NCBI GenBank assembly: GCA_938084905.1
Contig: CALKEQ010000004.1
Location: 1-64,000 of the forward strand
Length of the DNA stretch: 64,000 nucleotides
Direction: 5' to 3'
Origin: an uncultured bacterium
GTDB lineage: Bacteria > Desulfobacterota > Syntrophorhabdia > Syntrophorhabdales > JANXAF01
Position 1 is the stretch's first letter; each line of letters starts with the position of its first letter. Positions 53,988 to 62,859 of the stretch are shown here, piece after piece. The notes beneath the pieces are model-generated. The model saw nothing but the letters and a program-made list of their open reading frames with translations. It ran no database searches and was not told the DNA's origin. Made by a program: the position numbers and the translations under genes.

Positions 53988-55540
53988 CCCTCCTTTCTGT
54001 TATATCCAAATCTCTCTTCAAAGACAGGGGCAATGAGATTGTCAACCGGTGCATAGTCATCCCTTAATGTTACGATCCTTTTTCCTTTCATCATCCTTTC
54101 TACGAGGTAATCGGGAACAACGACAGTTGTTGCTTTTCCTTTATGTCTGCGGGCTGTTACGTATCTATTGAAGGCCTCCAAATTCATTTTACAGTTTGTT
54201 GCAAGAACTATGAAGGTGCTTATCCTCAAATTTTCAAAATTGGGCGAAACGGATAGAAGAAAAACTCTGTCCTCCCCAAAAACCTCCTTCAGCGTCTTAA
54301 TGTAAGATGGTAAAAACTCACCCTTCTGAAAGTTGTCGATGATGTTTGAAAGAAGAATCCCATCTTCAGTCATAATCCCCTTAATTTGAGTGAGGAACTC
54401 TTTGGTAGTGAGATGATAAGGTACGGTCAAGTCATTGTACGCGTCCAAAAAAATCACATCGTATCTCTCATTGCAGTTCATCACGTACCACCTGCCGTCT
54501 GTGTTGTAGGTTCTGATTCTTGTGTCCTTTGGAAGGCCGAGATGTTGGTAGACCACCTTTGTTACCTCAGGATCAATCTCCACCACATCGATCTGAGCAT
54601 TTGGGTAATAAACCTCCATGTATCTTGGAAATGTGTAGCCTCCGCCTCCTATGGTTAAGGTCTTAAATTTTTCATTCTTTTTGTATCTCCATCTCAGTAC
54701 ATCCGCATAGATCCTTTCGTACTCGTACTCAATGTGGAGGGGATTATCCTTGCAGACGTAAGAGTGAATGAGATTGTCTAAGACGAGAGCCTCGAGCTCT
54801 GTTTTACCATCAGAGCTTTTTGATTTGCAAAGTTTTATAGTGTAGTAATCGCTCTCTTTGTAAAAGTAAACGTCATCCCTAAGTTCGAGTCTATAGAGGA
54901 ACTTGTAACAGAAAAAGAGGCCGATTATTAAAATTGCGAGGAAAAAAAACCGATAAAGCCCTCTGTTGAAGATTGGAGATACTATCAGAGCGGAGAGAAG
55001 AAGAATCACTCCAGTTGTGAAGACTATGTTTCTCGTTCCCATCCATGATATGAGAAAAAACCCTGTAACGTACGTCCCTATTATGGCTCCCAGTGTGGAG
55101 AAGGCATATATCTTTCCAACAACACCACCAGCATTTTCCAAATTTCTCAGTGCTAGCTTCACAACAACAGGGGATATGGTTCCCAGAATTGAGCTGGGTA
55201 AGAAGAATATGATTGAGGTTACGACAAAAATCCTCATCATCAGTGAAAAAGGAAACCTGTATGAGGCCAGAAGATTTGTAAGTGGAACTATAGTGAGAGC
55301 AGTTAGACCGGAAAGAAGAAGAAGAACGGAGAGAGTCCTTCTTGATGGAAACCTGTCAGCAAGCTTTCCGCCGAAATAGGCGCCTATACTTATCCCTGCG
55401 AGAATCACTCCTATTATGCTCGTCCATGTGTATATAGAGACACCGACGAATGGAGCCAGAATCCTTCCCGCAACGATCTCAATGACGAGTGTACAGAAAC
55501 TGGCAACAAAGGTAATAACGTAAGCCTCAATGAGACTCAT
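53984..55540 (-). CDS. Membrane-embedded spermidine-synthase-like protein
   Basis: The first 215 or so residues form about seven membrane helices (MFS-like, AFVGVSIYTWTSIIGVILAG). The rest is a SAM-type spermidine synthase fold with LTIGGGGYTFPR (about 235-245 of that half), VVEIDPEVTKV and VIFLDAYNDL. Such fusions are common but their product is unclear. The catalytic Asp region (DAYND) is kept, so aminopropyl transfer is possible. ATG 55540 is preferred over the ORF-track TTG because AAGGAGAG lies just upstream. Confidence 0.8.
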   Translation of the reverse strand: MSLIEAYVITFVASFCTLVIEIVAGRILAPFVGVSIYTWTSIIGVILAGISIGAYFGGKLADRFPSRRTLSVLLLLSGLTALTIVPLTNLLASYRFPFSLMMRIFVVTSIIFFLPSSILGTISPVVVKLALRNLENAGGVVGKIYAFSTLGAIIGTYVTGFFLISWMGTRNIVFTTGVILLLSALIVSPIFNRGLYRFFFLAILIIGLFFCYKFLYRLELRDDVYFYKESDYYTIKLCKSKSSDGKTELEALVLDNLIHSYVCKDNPLHIEYEYERIYADVLRWRYKKNEKFKTLTIGGGGYTFPRYMEVYYPNAQIDVVEIDPEVTKVVYQHLGLPKDTRIRTYNTDGRWYVMNCNERYDVIFLDAYNDLTVPYHLTTKEFLTQIKGIMTEDGILLSNIIDNFQKGEFLPSYIKTLKEVFGEDRVFLLSVSPNFENLRISTFIVLATNCKMNLEAFNRYVTARRHKGKATTVVVPDYLVERMMKGKRIVTLRDDYAPVDNLIAPVFEERFGYNRKEG

Positions 55541-55592
55541 CCCTTCTCTCCTTTTTCTTAAGCTCAATATACACAGTTCATGGAAATTGATC

Positions 55593-57233
55593 CTAACATA
55601 GGGTCTGTCCGCTGCAAGAGAGAACCTGATACTGCCTACTCTTATTCCTGAAAACCGTTACCCCTTTTAGACCGAACTTGTACGCTCTTACAAAAATATC
55701 CTCTATTTCCTCTATTTTTGCAGATTCAGGTAGATTCACGGTTTTACTAACACCGTTGTCTATGTGTCTTTGGAATGCTCTCTGGATCCTTAAGTGCCAT
55801 TCGGGAGAGACACTGTAAGCAACTCTGAAGACTCTTTCCATCTTCTCTTTACTTTCCCTTTTCCCTAGCAATTCCCTGTAAAGTGGATCCTCAATAGTCA
55901 CCTTTATATCTCCAAGGATTATCCTCGTATAACTTACATCAAAGATCGGCTCTATTCCGCCAGATGTACCGGCAATCAGGCTTAGAGTCCCTGTTGGTGC
56001 TAAGGTTGTGGTTGTCGCGTTCCTCTGCGGTAGGGACATCTTCTCCCATTTGCTACCCACATAGCTTGGAAAGACCCCTCTTTCTTCAGCAAGCATTCTT
56101 GAAGCTATCTTCGACTCCTTCTGTATGAAGGCCATCAACTCTTCAGCAACTTTTTCAGCCTCTTCACTGTCGTAGGGTATAGACATCTTTATAAGCATAT
56201 GGGCAAAACCCATGACGCCCAATCCTATTTTTCTGTTCATCTTTGTCATCCTTTCAATCTCCGAATGAGGGTACCTGTTCACGTCTATAATATCGTCAAG
56301 GAACCTCACAGCCAAGTGAACGGTCCTTCTTAATCTTTCCCAATTTATTTTTCCATCATCTACAAATTTAGACAGATTGATAGAGCCTAGACAGCAGGAT
56401 TCATAAGGCAAAAGCGGCTGTTCAGAGCAAGGGTTAGTTGCCTCAATCTCGCCCAGATGGGGAAGAGGATTATCCTTATTTATAGTGTCGATAAAAAGAC
56501 ATCCCGGTTCTCCACTAAAGTAAGCTGATTCGGCAATGAGTTGCATGATTCTTTTTGCCTTTACTTTTCTTACAACCTCTTTATTTCTCGGATTTATAAG
56601 TTCGAATTCCCTGTCACCAAAGTAACATTCCATAAATCTGTCAGTTATAGCCACAGACAAATTAAAATTGGTCAATTCGTTAGGATCCCTTTTTACGGTC
56701 ACAAATTCTTCTATATCCGGGTGATCGACCCTTAAAACCCCCATGTTGGCTCCTCTACGTGTGCCTCCCTGTTTTATTACCTCTGTGGCCATATTAAAAA
56801 CTCTCATAAAGGAGACTGGACCACTCGCCACACCCATTGTGGATGCGACAACGTCTCCTTTTGGTCTCAAGCGAGAAAAGGAGAAACCTGTACCTCCACC
56901 GCTCTGATGAATCTTTGCTGTTAGCTTGACAGCATCAAATATGGAGTCAAGAGAATCTTCAATGGGAAGCACAAAGCAGGCAGCAAGCTGCCCAAGTTCT
57001 TTTCCCGCGTTCATAAGGGTTGGGGAATTGGGAAGAAATTCCAGATTATTCATCATTTTAAAGAACTCATCCTCCATTCGCTTAAAATCCGTGTTTTTGT
57101 AGTTTTTCTCAGCCTGTGCAACGTGAGAAGCAACTCTCCTAAACATCCCTTCTGGCGTTTCTACGACCTTTCCTTTGGCGTCTTTGAGGAGATACCTTCT
57201 TTCAAGAATAAGGAGGGCGTTTTCGTCGATCAT
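55593..57233 (-). CDS. nrdJ: Class II (adenosylcobalamin-dependent) ribonucleotide reductase
   Basis: Reduces ribonucleotides to deoxyribonucleotides with a B12-derived radical, in or out of oxygen. Visible catalytic residues: Cys in LAACFVLP near 86, [10 protein letters not shown] near 268 (Asn, Cys, Glu), and the barrel loop [20 protein letters not shown] near 412. The C-terminal tail ends CSGQTLC, a Cys pair fit for re-reduction of the active site. 546 residues, shorter than many NrdJ; no ATP-cone is seen at the N-terminus. AAAGGGG precedes ATG. Confidence 0.93.
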   Translation of the reverse strand: MIDENALLILERRYLLKDAKGKVVETPEGMFRRVASHVAQAEKNYKNTDFKRMEDEFFKMMNNLEFLPNSPTLMNAGKELGQLAACFVLPIEDSLDSIFDAVKLTAKIHQSGGGTGFSFSRLRPKGDVVASTMGVASGPVSFMRVFNMATEVIKQGGTRRGANMGVLRVDHPDIEEFVTVKRDPNELTNFNLSVAITDRFMECYFGDREFELINPRNKEVVRKVKAKRIMQLIAESAYFSGEPGCLFIDTINKDNPLPHLGEIEATNPCSEQPLLPYESCCLGSINLSKFVDDGKINWERLRRTVHLAVRFLDDIIDVNRYPHSEIERMTKMNRKIGLGVMGFAHMLIKMSIPYDSEEAEKVAEELMAFIQKESKIASRMLAEERGVFPSYVGSKWEKMSLPQRNATTTTLAPTGTLSLIAGTSGGIEPIFDVSYTRIILGDIKVTIEDPLYRELLGKRESKEKMERVFRVAYSVSPEWHLRIQRAFQRHIDNGVSKTVNLPESAKIEEIEDIFVRAYKFGLKGVTVFRNKSRQYQVLSCSGQTLC

Positions 57234-57285
57234 AGAATCCCCTTTGCTAAAATGATTTGTAATTTCGTAATGTTACGCAACATCT

Positions 57286-57324
57286 CCTATAACTTTTCCA
57301 CAATTTCTCAACAAAAAATGTTGA
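57286..57324 (-). promoter_or_regulatory. Possible nrdJ promoter with overlapping palindrome
   Basis: Minus-strand TTGTTG, 17 bases, TATAGG. A perfect 17-bp inverted repeat TCAACA-AAAAA-TGTTGA (57308-57324) covers the -35. It is not an NrdR-box sequence by eye, so another regulator is suggested. The palindrome is certain, the promoter weak. Confidence 0.4.
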
Positions 57325-57355
57325 AAACCCCACAGACCGATTACCTTTAGCTCTG

Positions 57356-57982
57356 CTAAGAACGCCTCGCCCTTACAATTTCCACTACCGCTGGAAGAAC
57401 GGAGATAAGAACAATAGCTGCTATAACAAAGGAAAAGTTTGACTTTACAAAGGGTATGTTACCGAAGTAGTATCCACCCAGTGTACATGTAAATACCCAA
57501 AGCAGTCCACCAGCTACGTTATAAAGTAAGAATCTACCGTAACTCATTCTACCTATTCCCGCAACAAAGGGAGCAAATGTCCTTACAATAGGAACAAAAC
57601 GGGCTATAACTATCGTCTTTCCTCCGTATTTTTCGTAGAATCTGTGCGTTCTCTCAAGGTGCTTTTTGTTAAGAAATCTAACGTCCTCTCTCTTAAAAAC
57701 CTTTGGCCCAAGAAATGCACCTGCCCAGTAATTCACAGTGTCTCCAAGGATAGCTGCAAGAGAAAGGAAGCCTATAACTTTTTCCAATTCGAGAGCCCCC
57801 AGGGCAGAAAATGTACCAACTGCGAATAGGAGAGAGTCCCCAGGCAAAAAGGGAGTAAAAACAAAGCCCGTTTCCATAAAGACGATGATAAAAAGGATAA
57901 GGTACGTCCAGGATCCGTACTCAGAGATTACGTTGCTCAAGTGTTTATCTATATGGAGAAGAAAGTCTATTAGTGTCTCCAT
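57356..57982 (-). CDS. DedA-family membrane protein
   Basis: 208 residues, about five or six membrane segments, belonging to the DedA/VTT lipid-scramblase-like family. Signatures: [14 protein letters not shown] (about 43-56), [11 protein letters not shown], and [20 protein letters not shown] (about 125-144) with the conserved Arg. Family members move phospholipids or polyprenyl phosphates and affect envelope integrity. Short leader without a Shine-Dalgarno site. Confidence 0.92.
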   Translation of the reverse strand: METLIDFLLHIDKHLSNVISEYGSWTYLILFIIVFMETGFVFTPFLPGDSLLFAVGTFSALGALELEKVIGFLSLAAILGDTVNYWAGAFLGPKVFKREDVRFLNKKHLERTHRFYEKYGGKTIVIARFVPIVRTFAPFVAGIGRMSYGRFLLYNVAGGLLWVFTCTLGGYYFGNIPFVKSNFSFVIAAIVLISVLPAVVEIVRARRS

Positions 57983-57997
57983 CGGTAATTTCGATTA

Positions 57998-58026
57998 ATC
58001 CTACAATCAAAGCCAACTTATGTCAA
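57998..58026 (-). promoter_or_regulatory. Promoter of the dedA-like gene
   Basis: Minus-strand TTGACA, 17 bases, TAGGAT; +1 near 57991, nine bases before the ATG. Confidence 0.55.
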
Positions 58027-58124
58027 TAAAGGAAGAGTTGGGTTTTTTCTTGATCTTGGCGCATTCTGCGTGCTAAATTTAAATTGTGTTCAGCGTTCTC
58101 ACGTAAAAAAATCGGAGGTATCCA

Positions 58125-59708
58125 ATGCCAGATATTTACATTCACATAGGAGAAATTCTGGCCAGAAATGCAAGAATGTATCCAAATGACGTCGCACTTG
58201 TTGAGAGGGTACCTGCGGAAAAAAGAAGGAGGCAGATAACCTGGTACGAGTTCGACAACCTTGCCAATAGATTTGGAAACATACTTGCCTCTAAGGGAGT
58301 AAAAAAGGGTGATAAGGTTGTCCATTTTATGATGAATTCTTTAGAGTGGCTAATATGCTACTTTGGAATAGTAAGGGTAGGTGCTTGGGTGGTACCTCTT
58401 AACTTCCGTTTCACATCGGAGGATGTTAAGTATTGCTGTGATGTGGCAGAACCGAAGGTGCTCGTCTTTGATGAAGAGTTCACACCAAGAATAGAGGCCA
58501 TAATCGACAAACTGCCTACTGTGGAAACCTACATATGCGTTGGCAAAAACGTTCCCTCTTTTGCAGAATCTTACGAGAAGTTAATGGAAAATTCTCCAGG
58601 TACCCCCCTAGATACGGAAATTACGTATGCTGATCCATGCGGACTCTACTTTACGTCCGGAACTACAGGAAAACCTAAGCCAATTCTTCTCACACACAAA
58701 AATATGGTCTCATCGTGTATCACTGAGAGCGTAAGACAGAGAATGACGAAAAAAGATGTTTTTGTGCTTATTCCCCCTCTTTACCATACAGGAGCCAAGA
58801 TGCACTGGTTTGGTGCGTTCATCGTCGGAGGAAGGGGGGTTCTTTTAAAAGGTGTCTCTCCCGAATGGATACTTGAGACAATAAGCGAGGAGGGAGGAAC
58901 TGTTCTCTTCCTTCTCGTTCCTTGGGCCCAGGATATCCTTCTAAAACTTGACAGGGGAGAATTGAGATTATCCGATTACAAACTTGATCAGTGGAGACTT
59001 ATGTACATCGGTGCCCAGCCTGTTCCTCCGTCTCTTATAGAACACTGGAGAAGGTACTTTCCTAATATGGAGTACAATACCGTTTACGGTCTAAGCGAAG
59101 CAACAGGACCGGGTTGCATCTACCTAAGTTCAGATGCCCTCCACAAAATAGGATCAATAGGAAAACCGGGGTTTAATTGGGAGGCTAGGATAGTTGATGA
59201 AAATGGGAGAGATGTGAAAAAGGGTGAGGTTGGTGAGCTCATAGTCAGAGGGGACGGGATCATGAGGGAGTATTACAAGAACCCTGAGGCAACAGCAAAT
59301 ACAATAAAGGATGGTTGGCTCTACACAGGAGACATGGCTAAAGAAGATGAAGACGGTTTTATTTGGCTTGTGGATAGGAAGAAGGATATTATAATAAGCG
59401 GAGGAGAAAACATTTTCCCGGTGGAGATAGAGGATTTTCTTCACACCCATCCGGCTGTGAAAGACGTGGCCGCGATAGGTATTCCAGATGAGCGTCTAGG
59501 AGAAGTAGTTGCTGTGGTTATAGACCCAGTACCTGGAAAGGAAGTTACAGAGGAGGAGATCCTCAAGTTCTGCGAAGCCCTCCCCAGATACAAAAGACCG
59601 AGAAAGGTATTTTTTGGAGAAGTTCCTCGCAATCCGACGGGTAAGATAGAAAAACCGAAGCTGAGAAAGAAATACGCGGGAATTGAGGAGGCATTTCGGA
59701 TAAAGTAG
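58125..59708 (+). CDS. AMP-forming acyl-CoA synthetase (second copy)
   Basis: 527-residue ANL enzyme activating an unknown carboxylic acid. P-loop YFTSGTTGKPKPI (about 165-178), YGLSEATGPG near 325, WLYTGDMAKEDEDGF near 400, and catalytic Lys in NPTGKIEKPKLRKK. It differs clearly from the 48924-50528 copy. CGGAGGTATCC precedes ATG. RNase III follows by four bases. Confidence 0.92.
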   Translation: MPDIYIHIGEILARNARMYPNDVALVERVPAEKRRRQITWYEFDNLANRFGNILASKGVKKGDKVVHFMMNSLEWLICYFGIVRVGAWVVPLNFRFTSEDVKYCCDVAEPKVLVFDEEFTPRIEAIIDKLPTVETYICVGKNVPSFAESYEKLMENSPGTPLDTEITYADPCGLYFTSGTTGKPKPILLTHKNMVSSCITESVRQRMTKKDVFVLIPPLYHTGAKMHWFGAFIVGGRGVLLKGVSPEWILETISEEGGTVLFLLVPWAQDILLKLDRGELRLSDYKLDQWRLMYIGAQPVPPSLIEHWRRYFPNMEYNTVYGLSEATGPGCIYLSSDALHKIGSIGKPGFNWEARIVDENGRDVKKGEVGELIVRGDGIMREYYKNPEATANTIKDGWLYTGDMAKEDEDGFIWLVDRKKDIIISGGENIFPVEIEDFLHTHPAVKDVAAIGIPDERLGEVVAVVIDPVPGKEVTEEEILKFCEALPRYKRPRKVFFGEVPRNPTGKIEKPKLRKKYAGIEEAFRIK

Positions 59709-59712
59709 CTAG

Positions 59713-60366
59713 ATGGAAGATGTAAGCGAACTCGAAAGATTAATCGGATATAAGTTCAAAAAAAAGGACCTACTTGGCTTTGCACTTAGACGTGCATCTT
59801 ACGCTCCAAATTCCGAAGAAAGGAGAATGAATGAGAAACTCGAATTTTTGGGCGATGCGGTATTGAACGCGGTAATAACCTTCATGCTTTACAAAAAATT
59901 CCATGAAAAAGACGAGGGTTTTTTAAGTAATGCGAGGTCCTTCCTTGTAAGAAGGGAGACATTAAACGAAGTAGGAAGAAACCTTGATTTAGTAAAGTAC
60001 ATGAGATCTGAAAACCTGCTCTCTTACGATTCAAAAGTCATCTCGAACACGCTTGAGGCTTTAATAGGCGCCATCTACCTGGATGGAGGGATAAAAAAAG
60101 TAGGCTCTGTCGTGAGAAGACTGTTCTTTAGGTATTTTGATGAAAAGACACTAGAGCAAAAGAACCCAAAGAACATACTGCAGGAGTACACTCAAAGAGA
60201 GTTTGGCGTATTACCAAAATACGTGTACTTAAGAAAATGTAAAGAGGGTTTTAAAGTCACATGCAAGGTTGGCAAGGATTTTGTAGCTAGGGGCTCAGGA
60301 AGAACAAAGAAAGAAGCCGAAATGGACGCGGCAAGAAACGTATTGAGGATCATAAAGCCTACTTAA
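59713..60366 (+). CDS. rnc: Ribonuclease III
   Basis: Cleaves double-stranded RNA in rRNA and mRNA processing. Signature EKLEFLGDAVLN (about 38-49) with catalytic Glu/Asp, NTLEALIGAIYLDGG near 115, then a dsRNA-binding domain (about 150-217) ending GRTKKEAEMDAARNVLR. Length 217 is typical. The 3' end overlaps the opposite-strand amidohydrolase by 8 bases. Confidence 0.96.
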   Translation: MEDVSELERLIGYKFKKKDLLGFALRRASYAPNSEERRMNEKLEFLGDAVLNAVITFMLYKKFHEKDEGFLSNARSFLVRRETLNEVGRNLDLVKYMRSENLLSYDSKVISNTLEALIGAIYLDGGIKKVGSVVRRLFFRYFDEKTLEQKNPKNILQEYTQREFGVLPKYVYLRKCKEGFKVTCKVGKDFVARGSGRTKKEAEMDAARNVLRIIKPT

Positions 60367-61186
60367 GACCAAGGAGCTTTTCCGCGTTCCTCCAGAGGAT
60401 CAACTCCCTCACCTCCAGACTCATACTGGATAATCCCTCTTTGTACCTTGAATAGGAAAGAAGAGGAAAATCTGACCCGAATAGGATCTTGTCCGACAGG
60501 TAGTTCTCAAGGAAGGAATAGATTTTTGGGACGTAAATATAGGGGAGTGCAGCTGTATCGTAGTAAACATTCTGGAAAGCTTCCTTCACCTCTGGCATGA
60601 ATTCGTAAAAGCATAGCCCTCCCCCTAGGTGGCAGAGTATGATTTTAAGATCTGGGTTCCTTTTTACAAAATTGTAAAGGGAAGTAAAATCTACCCTTAT
60701 TTTTCCGTCGTATGTGTGCCCTACCTGCTCGTTTACATGGAGGGCCAAAATCCCACCTATTCGCCTAATATGGTTGGCAATAGGTTCTAATTTTTCAAAC
60801 TCCTTTTTTCCGAATTCTCCAGCGTAGAATGAGATCTCCCCAACTCCCTTAGCTCCACCCAAAAAACACCTGGCCATCTCTTTTTCTGACCACTTTTCGT
60901 CGCAAAGATCAACCATGACGAAAGGGAAGAAGTTCTCATTCCGTAATGAGAGAACGTAATCGTTACACATCCTTAGAAGCCCCTTGTCCTTAAAAGGAAA
61001 GGAGAAGACTCCCACACATCCTATGCCTTGAGAATCCATATACTCTACCAAACCGTTATGATCAGCCATTTTGGCACTCTTTTTACTGTAAATTTTTGAA
61101 AAATTAGGGTCCTTTTTGCATATCTTTTCTCTCTCCTTTATAACTTCTGGAGGAAAGACATGAGTGTGAATGTCGATGAGCTTCAT
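60359..61186 (-). CDS. Amidohydrolase-2 family TIM-barrel metal hydrolase (second copy)
   Basis: 275 residues; metal motif IDIHTHVFPP near residue 5, ALHVNEQ and CHLGGG provide later His ligands, and LFGSDFPLL near 240 holds the catalytic Asp. Same family as the pyrC-linked gene at 3841-4590. Two bases after the ABC permease, so probably co-transcribed with the transporter. Substrate unknown. Confidence 0.83.
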   Translation of the reverse strand: MKLIDIHTHVFPPEVIKEREKICKKDPNFSKIYSKKSAKMADHNGLVEYMDSQGIGCVGVFSFPFKDKGLLRMCNDYVLSLRNENFFPFVMVDLCDEKWSEKEMARCFLGGAKGVGEISFYAGEFGKKEFEKLEPIANHIRRIGGILALHVNEQVGHTYDGKIRVDFTSLYNFVKRNPDLKIILCHLGGGLCFYEFMPEVKEAFQNVYYDTAALPYIYVPKIYSFLENYLSDKILFGSDFPLLSYSRYKEGLSSMSLEVRELILWRNAEKLLGLK

Positions 61187-61188
61187 CC

Positions 61189-61926
61189 CTATTCGGAGTA
61201 ATTTTTGATAAGGTCAATGGCGATCCAAAAGAAAAGGATTGTGTAGAAGAGCATCACAAAAAGAGAGAGAAGTCCTGAAAAATCCAGACTCACTTTCCTT
61301 ATGAGAATGTTCGTGTGAGTGAGAGGCATGATGTAAATGAAAGGCTTGAAGATTGAGGGCATTTTTTCGATTGGGAAAAAGGTACCAGTAAAGAACCCCA
61401 TTGGGATAATGAGAAAATTAGAGTAAGTGGCAGTATCCTCGTGAGATTTGGTTATCATTCCAACTACTACGCCCAGACTTGCGAACATGAAGCAGTTGAG
61501 AAATAAGGCGGAGAGAAAGGGAAAGGTAAAATTCATCTTCACCTCAGTTAGCAAACCAACGATAACCACAAGGGAGGAGGCAAAAAGTCCCTTGACAACT
61601 CCAGACAGGACCTCACCGGTAACTATTGAAGCCGCACTGATTGGTGACTGGATGAAAATCTGAAAGGTCTTAGAGTAAAGTCTGTAAAAATTCATGCTAT
61701 TTGCAACCCACGTGTAGGAGTTATTCATGGAGCTCAACGCACATAATCCGGGAAGGAGAAAGTCCAAATACTCGGTTTCTGAAATACGGAAGCCTCTCCC
61801 TATACCTAGCCCAAAAACTAGAAAATATATGATTGGAATGATCAAGGTTGAGAAGATATAGCCAAGCCTAAAAAGGCGTCTCTTCAGTATAATCATCTCT
61901 CTGAAAAAAATTGGGTACCAGTTCAA
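61189..61926 (-). CDS. ABC-2 type transporter permease
   Basis: 245 residues with six helices (for example YIFSTLIIPIIYFLVFGLGIG, FLSALFLNCFMFASLGVVVG) and the family loop GFFTGTFFPIEKMPSIFKPFIYIMPLTH, typical of DrrB/NodJ-like exporters. Overlaps the ATPase by four bases, forming a two-gene exporter. Cargo (drug, polysaccharide or lipid) not evident. Confidence 0.92.
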   Translation of the reverse strand: MNWYPIFFREMIILKRRLFRLGYIFSTLIIPIIYFLVFGLGIGRGFRISETEYLDFLLPGLCALSSMNNSYTWVANSMNFYRLYSKTFQIFIQSPISAASIVTGEVLSGVVKGLFASSLVVIVGLLTEVKMNFTFPFLSALFLNCFMFASLGVVVGMITKSHEDTATYSNFLIIPMGFFTGTFFPIEKMPSIFKPFIYIMPLTHTNILIRKVSLDFSGLLSLFVMLFYTILFFWIAIDLIKNYSE

Positions 61927-62756
61927 TCTATTCTTTCCCCCGTCAGCTTGATAAAGACGTCTTCTAGGTTCGATCTTCTTATTGTAAATGGTGGTCCCAA
62001 ATTCATCGCAAGGGCGTAGGCTTCCTCCTCTGTCTTGAAGACGTGCTGGACGAGTCTCCCGTCACCGTCAAGCTTTTCAAGGACAAAATTTCCAACCGAT
62101 TTCTTCAGATCTTCAGGGCTACCCTCAGCTATGAGCCTTCCCCTACATAGAATTCCTACCCTGTCACAAAGCGCGTCAGCCTCCTCAATGTAGTGGGTTG
62201 TGAGTATGACAGTCCTTCCCTCCAGTTTTGCCTTCCTTATAAAGTCCCATATCTGTCTCCTAACCTGGGGATCAAGTCCGGTAGTTGGTTCATCAAGAAA
62301 AAGTATCTTTGGATCGGAAATAAGAGCTCTCGCCAGAAGAACTCTCTTCTGCATCCCTCCTGAGAGTTCAGAGACGAACGAGTCTTTTCTCTCTAAAAGG
62401 TCAAAACGGACTAAAGCATCGTATATCCTTTCCTTAAGATTCCTTATCTTGTGCAACATCCCGTAAATTAGTAGATTCTCGTAAACTGATAGTTCCCTGT
62501 CCAGATTGTTTTCCTGGGGAACAGATGAAATAAGGCCTTTTATTTTTTCTGGCATTCTCACTACATCCACGCCAAGGATGGAAACCTTTCCCCCGTCAGG
62601 TTTGGAGATTGTTGTGAGGATCTTAACTACTGTGGTCTTTCCCGCCCCATTAGGTCCTAAAAGGCCGTATATCTCTCCAGAACGAATGCTAAATGAGACG
62701 CCATGAAGGGCCTTTATTTTTCCATAAGTTTTTGTCAGACCTTCAACTTCGATCAC
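61923..62756 (-). CDS. ABC transporter ATP-binding protein (DrrA/CcmA-like)
   Basis: Energises the adjoining ABC-2 permease. Walker A GPNGAGKTTVVK (about 35-46), signature LSGGMQKRVLLAR near 135, Walker B ILFLDEPTTGLD near 157, switch His in TTHYIEEADAL. A short C-terminal domain follows. 277 residues. Start is GTG without a Shine-Dalgarno site, two bases from the predicted +1. Confidence 0.94.
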   Translation of the reverse strand: MIEVEGLTKTYGKIKALHGVSFSIRSGEIYGLLGPNGAGKTTVVKILTTISKPDGGKVSILGVDVVRMPEKIKGLISSVPQENNLDRELSVYENLLIYGMLHKIRNLKERIYDALVRFDLLERKDSFVSELSGGMQKRVLLARALISDPKILFLDEPTTGLDPQVRRQIWDFIRKAKLEGRTVILTTHYIEEADALCDRVGILCRGRLIAEGSPEDLKKSVGNFVLEKLDGDGRLVQHVFKTEEEAYALAMNLGPPFTIRRSNLEDVFIKLTGERID

Positions 62757-62764
62757 AGAGGAAA

Positions 62765-62794
62765 ATTAGAACACCAAATTTGAGAAAAAGTAAA
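62765..62794 (-). promoter_or_regulatory. Promoter of the ABC transporter-amidohydrolase operon
   Basis: Minus-strand TTTACT, 18 bases, TCTAAT (5 of 6); +1 near 62758, two bases before the GTG start. Confidence 0.4.
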
Positions 62795-62859
62795 GTGATT
62801 GCTATTTGGGCGCTTGAATATGGATGAAGGTTGTGTCACAATAGACCTTGAATTTAGCC

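Noticed and set aside
55593-55640. In-frame UGA recoding at the end of nrdJ
   Set aside because: The gene ends with TAG after a natural CSGQTLC tail; no in-frame TGA with downstream hairpin was needed to explain the length.
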